A DNA stretch of 64,000 nucleotides from Kozakia baliensis (GTDB lineage Bacteria; Pseudomonadota; Alphaproteobacteria; Acetobacterales; Acetobacteraceae): positions 2,398,501 to 2,462,500 of the forward strand of contig NZ_CP014674.1 in assembly GCF_001787335.1 (NCBI RefSeq), read 5' to 3'. Below are positions 60,191 to 64,000 of this stretch, piece by piece. The position numbers and the translations under genes were made by a program. Under the pieces are notes generated by a model. The model worked only from the letters and a program-made list of their open reading frames with translations. It had not been told where the DNA came from and did not search any database. Positions within the stretch are counted from its first letter, which is position 1. Each line of letters starts with the position of its first letter.

Positions 60191-60796
60191 CAATACGACG
60201 CCGAAAGCCATGAAGAACACGCCCGTCACACGGTCGAACACGCGCTTGGTGTTTTCACGAGTGAGGAAGGTGGCAAGTCCGCGGCCACCTAGGCCATAGA
60301 GACATAGCCAGAAGATTTCGCAGCATAGGAAGGTGGCGACCAAAATGACGAACTGCGGCAGTTGCGGATGCTGGCGATCGATGAATTGCGGAAAAAACGC
60401 AGCCGCGAAAAGCAGAAGCTTCGGGTTGCTGATGCCGACCAGGAAGCCGCCGCGATAGAGTTGCCAGGGCGTGTGGCCCGAAATTGCGGCAGGCGCATCG
60501 AGGTGGCCCTTCCCGCTGGCGCGCCAGGATTTGATGCCGAGCCAGATCAGATAGGCCGCACCAGCGTAGCGGACGATATCGAACAGGCGGGGCATAGCCG
60601 CCAGAAGCGCACCGATCCCTGCTGCCGAAAGCACAAGAGCGAAGAAGAGCGCGCTGGCGCACCCTGCCATGGCGCTGGTGCTGCGCCGGAACCCGACATT
60701 CACGCTACGGCTGAGCGCATGAAGCATGTTTGGACCCGGCGTACCGGAGAGAAAAAAAACGGTGACGGCAAACAGCCACCAGATATGAGCGCTCAT
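60173..60796 (-). CDS. LysE-family amino acid exporter
   Basis: A six-helix inner-membrane exporter (207 residues) of the LysE/RhtB family. Key segment FLSGTPGPNMLHALSRSVNVGFRRS in the first loop and YRGGFLVGISNPKLLLFAAAFFPQF in the middle are the family signatures. It has AGGAAG before the ATG at 60796. The start overlaps the methyltransferase stop by four bases; the end overlaps the PL7-like gene by 18 bases on the other strand. Confidence 0.9.
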   Translation of the reverse strand: MSAHIWWLFAVTVFFLSGTPGPNMLHALSRSVNVGFRRSTSAMAGCASALFFALVLSAAGIGALLAAMPRLFDIVRYAGAAYLIWLGIKSWRASGKGHLDAPAAISGHTPWQLYRGGFLVGISNPKLLLFAAAFFPQFIDRQHPQLPQFVILVATFLCCEIFWLCLYGLGGRGLATFLTRENTKRVFDRVTGVFFMAFGVVLLRARV

Positions 60797-61530
60797 GCCA
60801 CTTCCTTTCGGGCGAGGGTAACGGCTGGAGACATGGCGGTGAATGAAAAGACCCGCCAAAACCAAAAACTCATGCCGCGCTCGGTCCGCACATGGCAATG
60901 GCGGCTCTTGAAAAAGACAGCATAATCTCGATCATGGCGGATATCGTCGATCAGGATCGCGCCGCTCGGTTTGAGAACGCGAACGATTTCCTCCAGCGCG
61001 GCTAAACGCCCTGCCGCATCCGGCACGTTGTGAATGGCGACGGAAGATACGACGATATCGAAACAGGCATCGGCAAACGGCATCAGCCGCATATCGGCAG
61101 TGCTGATGAGCACGCGATCCGCCACGCCTTCATGCATGGCGTTACGGCGTGGATGATCGGGATGGTTGGAGCTGAGATCGGCTTGCCGCCAGATATCCAG
61201 CCCAATCGCCAGCCCTCGGGGAACGCGCCGCGCGGCGGCGACCGCGAGGAGACCGTAACCGCACCCGACATCGAGAACGGTCTCGTCTCCGCGCCACGAT
61301 AGGCGATCGAGCAGCTTTTCCCGTGCCCACACTTTGCCGATGCGACTGTTCCACACCATCAACACAGCACCGAGCGTAAGCGATAGGGCTGGCCAAATCA
61401 GGCCATAGATCCGCACATGAAAGAAACCCATCGGACCCAATAGGCTCCCGACCCAGCAGAGCGCAGCGCCAATGCCGAGGGCGCGTACGACGGGTGGGGC
61501 ATCGAGCCCGTAGGGAAAATATGGCCGCAT
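60793..61530 (-). CDS. SAM-dependent methyltransferase with N-terminal membrane segment
   Basis: Class I methyltransferase, 245 residues. Two hydrophobic helices (about residues 15-60) precede the fold. Motif I is VLDVGCGYGLLAVAAARR, motif II ISTADMRLMPFADACFDIVVSS and motif III ILKPSG-like (RVLKPSGAILIDDI). The substrate is unknown; a membrane-linked lipid or quinone-type target is possible. It is coupled to the LysE gene, a pairing whose logic is not clear. Confidence 0.85.
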   Translation of the reverse strand: MRPYFPYGLDAPPVVRALGIGAALCWVGSLLGPMGFFHVRIYGLIWPALSLTLGAVLMVWNSRIGKVWAREKLLDRLSWRGDETVLDVGCGYGLLAVAAARRVPRGLAIGLDIWRQADLSSNHPDHPRRNAMHEGVADRVLISTADMRLMPFADACFDIVVSSVAIHNVPDAAGRLAALEEIVRVLKPSGAILIDDIRHDRDYAVFFKSRHCHVRTERGMSFWFWRVFSFTAMSPAVTLARKEVA

Positions 61531-61554
61531 GACGAGATCGTTACATAAGCGAGA

Positions 61555-63465
61555 TCAACCGTCCAACGACTGAAGTTCGAACAGGCGGCGGTAGATCCCG
61601 CCTTCCTGACGGATCAATTCGGCATGGGTGCCATCTTCGTGCACTTCGCCGCGATTGAAGACCAGGATACGGTCTAGTTCCATGACGGTGGCGAGACGGT
61701 GCGCGACCACGATGACGGTGCGGCCCGTCATGAGGCGTTGCATGGCGTCCTGCACCAGGGCTTCGGATTCTGAATCGAGGCTGGAGGTAGCTTCATCGAA
61801 AATCAGGATCGGGGCGTCGGCCAGGAAGGCGCGGGCGATGGCCACACGCTGGCGTTCGCCGCCGGAGAGTTTGACGCCACGTTCGCCTACCAGAGTTTCG
61901 TAACCTTCCGGCAGACGTTCGATAAAGGCGCTGGCATTGGCCAGGCGCGCGGCGGTCTCGATCTCCGCCAATGTCGCGCCGGGGCGGCCATAAGCGATGT
62001 TTTCGGCCAGGGAACGATGGAACAACATCGGCTCCTGCGGCACGATGGCGATATGCGCGCGTAGAGATTCCTGCGTGATGGCGCGGATATCGGTGCCGTC
62101 GATCAGCACACGGCCTTCGGTGACACCGTAAAGGCGTTGCAGCAATTTCGTGAGCGTCGTCTTGCCCGAGCCGCTCGGCCCGACCAAGGCGACGCGAGAG
62201 CCGGGGGCAATATCGAGATCGAGATGATTGTAGAGCGGCTTTCTCTGGCCAGGATATTGGAAGGTGACATCCTCGAAGCGGATGGCGCCGTGATTGAAAT
62301 GGGCGGGCGTTGCGTCGGGCGCATCCTGCACGCTGGGCGCTTGGTTGAAGACGGCGACGAGTTCTTCCATCTCGTTGACGGAGCGCTGAACTTGGCTGAC
62401 CTGTTGGCCGAGATCGCGCAGATAGCCTTGCACGAGGAACACCATCGTCAACACATAAGCGACATCGCCAGGGCCCGCCTCGCCCCTCCACCAGAGCCAG
62501 ACGGCGATGCTGATCAGCATCATGCGCATAGCGAGAGAAGCAAGGTTTTGCAGGTTGCCGCTGTTGGTGCCACGCACCCAGGTGCGTTCAGTGCGCCCGC
62601 TCCAGGCGCGCAGAGTGCGGTCCAGGCGGCTTTCTTCCCGTTTTTCCGCGCCGAACGCTTTGACGACAGCATTGCAGGTGATGGCGTCGGCCATGGCCGC
62701 GCCCACGCGGGTATCCCATTTATTGGCGACGCGGGCGGAGGGGGCGACGTAGCGCAAGGTAAGCGCGATGGAGAGCCATGCGAACAGTGCAACCGAGACT
62801 GCAAGCACCGCGCCCATAAAGGGAGAGCGGAAAGCGAGTACGATGGTGGTACCGCCGAGCACCAGGATTTCGGGGGCAATCAGGAGCAGGAGCGTATCGT
62901 CCAGCGTGTCGATCGCCCACATGCCACGCGTCAGGCGGCGGACGGTGGAGCCTGCGAAATTATTGGCGTGCCAATCGGTGGAGAACCGTTGCACACGGGC
63001 AAAAGCTTGGGCGGCGACGCTGCGCATGACGGCGAGCGTCAAATGCGTAATGCCCAGGAAGGAAGAGCGGCGGCCCAACAGGCCGATGAGACCCAGCGCG
63101 ATAAGACCGCCGACCATGAGGATGGCATCGTTGCGAACGGCGATTTGCGCAGCGTCGTGCGGTGCGCCGCCTGCATGGCGGGAGACATCGGTCACGAGCC
63201 GCCCGGCCAAGAGAGGCATGACGATATCGGCCACGGTGGCGAGGCCGACTCCCAGCAACGTGCGCGCCAGCAGGGCCGGATGATCCAACCAACGGCGCAT
63301 GACGAAGCGCAATATGTCGGCAAAGGAAATGTCGCGCTTGGTTCGGGGCGAAGTCGTATCGAGGTCGTCTGGCACGCGAAAGCTCCCCTGTCCGGCGAAA
63401 GAAGCGGACAGGTCGTATGGAATCTGAAATCGGGAACCGCTTATTGTGGGGGGCGCTTCATTCAT
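61555..63465 (-). CDS. ABC exporter, fused membrane and ATPase domains
   Basis: A 636-residue half-transporter. About six helices (residues 70-340) form the exporter domain. The ATPase has Walker A GPSGSGKTT, Q-loop IVPQEP, signature VKLSGGERQRVAIARA, Walker B ILIFDEATSSLD and the switch His in VVAHRL. It resembles MsbA/lipid- and drug-exporter proteins; the substrate is open. Start ATG 63465 (MNEAPPTIS) is 21 bases from the divergent nth start, so upstream frame extensions are unlikely. Confidence 0.92.
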   Translation of the reverse strand: MNEAPPTISGSRFQIPYDLSASFAGQGSFRVPDDLDTTSPRTKRDISFADILRFVMRRWLDHPALLARTLLGVGLATVADIVMPLLAGRLVTDVSRHAGGAPHDAAQIAVRNDAILMVGGLIALGLIGLLGRRSSFLGITHLTLAVMRSVAAQAFARVQRFSTDWHANNFAGSTVRRLTRGMWAIDTLDDTLLLLIAPEILVLGGTTIVLAFRSPFMGAVLAVSVALFAWLSIALTLRYVAPSARVANKWDTRVGAAMADAITCNAVVKAFGAEKREESRLDRTLRAWSGRTERTWVRGTNSGNLQNLASLAMRMMLISIAVWLWWRGEAGPGDVAYVLTMVFLVQGYLRDLGQQVSQVQRSVNEMEELVAVFNQAPSVQDAPDATPAHFNHGAIRFEDVTFQYPGQRKPLYNHLDLDIAPGSRVALVGPSGSGKTTLTKLLQRLYGVTEGRVLIDGTDIRAITQESLRAHIAIVPQEPMLFHRSLAENIAYGRPGATLAEIETAARLANASAFIERLPEGYETLVGERGVKLSGGERQRVAIARAFLADAPILIFDEATSSLDSESEALVQDAMQRLMTGRTVIVVAHRLATVMELDRILVFNRGEVHEDGTHAELIRQEGGIYRRLFELQSLDG

Positions 63466-63486
63466 AAGCAATAAGACAGGAACGAA

Positions 63487-64000
63487 ATGACGGCGACCAA
63501 ATCGGCCAAACGCGCCATGACCAAGCCGGAGGCCAAACGTTTCATCACCGCTCTTGCCGAGGCGAACCCAGAGGCCGAGAGCGAATTGGTGTTCACCGAT
63601 GTGTTCAGCTTGCTGATGTCGGTCGTGCTTTCGGCGCAGGCGACGGATAAATCCGTCAATAAAGCGACGCCCGCGCTGTTTCACGACGCGCCCGACCCGG
63701 CGGCGATGGTGGCGCTGGGAGAAGAGGGCATCGCGCGCCATATCAAGACTATCGGTTTATGGCGGGCCAAAGCGCGCAATGTGTTCAAGCTTTCGCAGCA
63801 ACTTTTAGAAAAACATGGCGGCGAAGTGCCGTCCGACCGCAAGAGCCTGGAGGCTTTGGCGGGCGTAGGACGCAAAACCGCGAGCGTGGTGATGAACGTG
63901 GCGTTCGGCGAGGATGCGATGGCGGTGGACACGCATATCTTCCGCATCGGTAACCGCACGGGGCTGGCGCCGGGCAAGACGCCACGCGCGGTGGAGGAAG
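63487..64000 (+). CDS. nth: Endonuclease III (3' end cut by window)
   Basis: A base-excision-repair glycosylase/AP lyase for oxidised pyrimidines. The N-terminal half is present: the helix-hairpin-helix LAGVGRKTASVVMNVAFG with the catalytic Lys, and the catalytic Asp in AVDTHIFRIGNR. The C-terminal 4Fe-4S Cys cluster would lie beyond the window. AGGAACGAA precedes the ATG at 63487. Confidence 0.95.
   Translation, partial: MTATKSAKRAMTKPEAKRFITALAEANPEAESELVFTDVFSLLMSVVLSAQATDKSVNKATPALFHDAPDPAAMVALGEEGIARHIKTIGLWRAKARNVFKLSQQLLEKHGGEVPSDRKSLEALAGVGRKTASVVMNVAFGEDAMAVDTHIFRIGNRTGLAPGKTPRAVEE

Noticed and set aside
62137-63474. 445-codon rightward frame opposite the ABC exporter
   Set aside because: The exporter has every ATPase motif; the opposite frame is compositional.

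Overview
The window looks like ordinary chromosome from an acetic acid bacterium (Alphaproteobacteria, Acetobacteraceae, in the Gluconobacter/Asaia/Kozakia range). This is inferred from GcrA, MucR and a cysteine-poor Fur, an F1 ATPase operon without F0 genes, the order tRNA-Trp/secE/nusG, moderately high GC, and frequent TTG or GTG starts. No phage, insertion sequence, CRISPR array or rRNA operon is visible. About 65 protein genes and four tRNAs (Gly-TCC, Trp-CCA, Thr-CGT, Gly-GCC) fill the window.

Layout. 1-7.2 kb: typA (cut by the left edge), a PfkB kinase, a bactofilin, gcrA, rnd, and queF coupled to an AAC(3)-fold acetyltransferase. 7.2-12.2 kb: atpHAGDC. 12.5-14.3 kb: a secreted cupin, two tRNAs, secE and nusG. 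14.3-18.3 kb: pqiABC, an envelope lipid-transport system, and tRNA-Thr. 18.3-26.8 kb: an APC permease, an EmrAB/OMF-like tripartite efflux operon with a divergent LysR regulator, an outer-membrane channel gene broken by one amber codon, its neighbour csoR, and tRNA-Gly. 27-36.5 kb: a thioredoxin-TPR/Lon-substrate-domain/Trm112 cluster, a small lipoprotein, a CX5R phosphatase, then leftward mucR-fur-olsB-lnt-XRE, tusA, and a packed nfu/nitroreductase/tsaB/rimI operon.

36.6-47.3 kb: a two-component system, the tonB-exbB-exbD-exbD-TPR energy-transduction cluster, prfB with a textbook programmed +1 frameshift, and a class A penicillin-binding protein. 47.4-56.7 kb: an aldo/keto reductase, pgm, a large TonB-dependent receptor, an AsmA protein and hrcA. 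56.8-64 kb: a MOSC protein, a small lipoprotein relic with a stop at codon 6, rph-rdgB followed by a secreted PL7-like protein, LysE and a methyltransferase, an ABC exporter and nth (cut by the right edge).

The themes are envelope and energy: F1 ATPase, TonB/ExbBD with a receptor, lipid transport and lipid acylation (pqi, olsB, lnt, AsmA), efflux, and cell-cycle regulators. I found no convincing wholly new system. The most interesting signals are regulatory: a cluster of three GANTC methylation sites and a hairpin hiding the ribosome-binding site at mucR; a long near-perfect inverted repeat in front of the XRE gene; hairpins between tonB and exbB; and two membrane/secreted protein genes each interrupted by a single nonsense codon.
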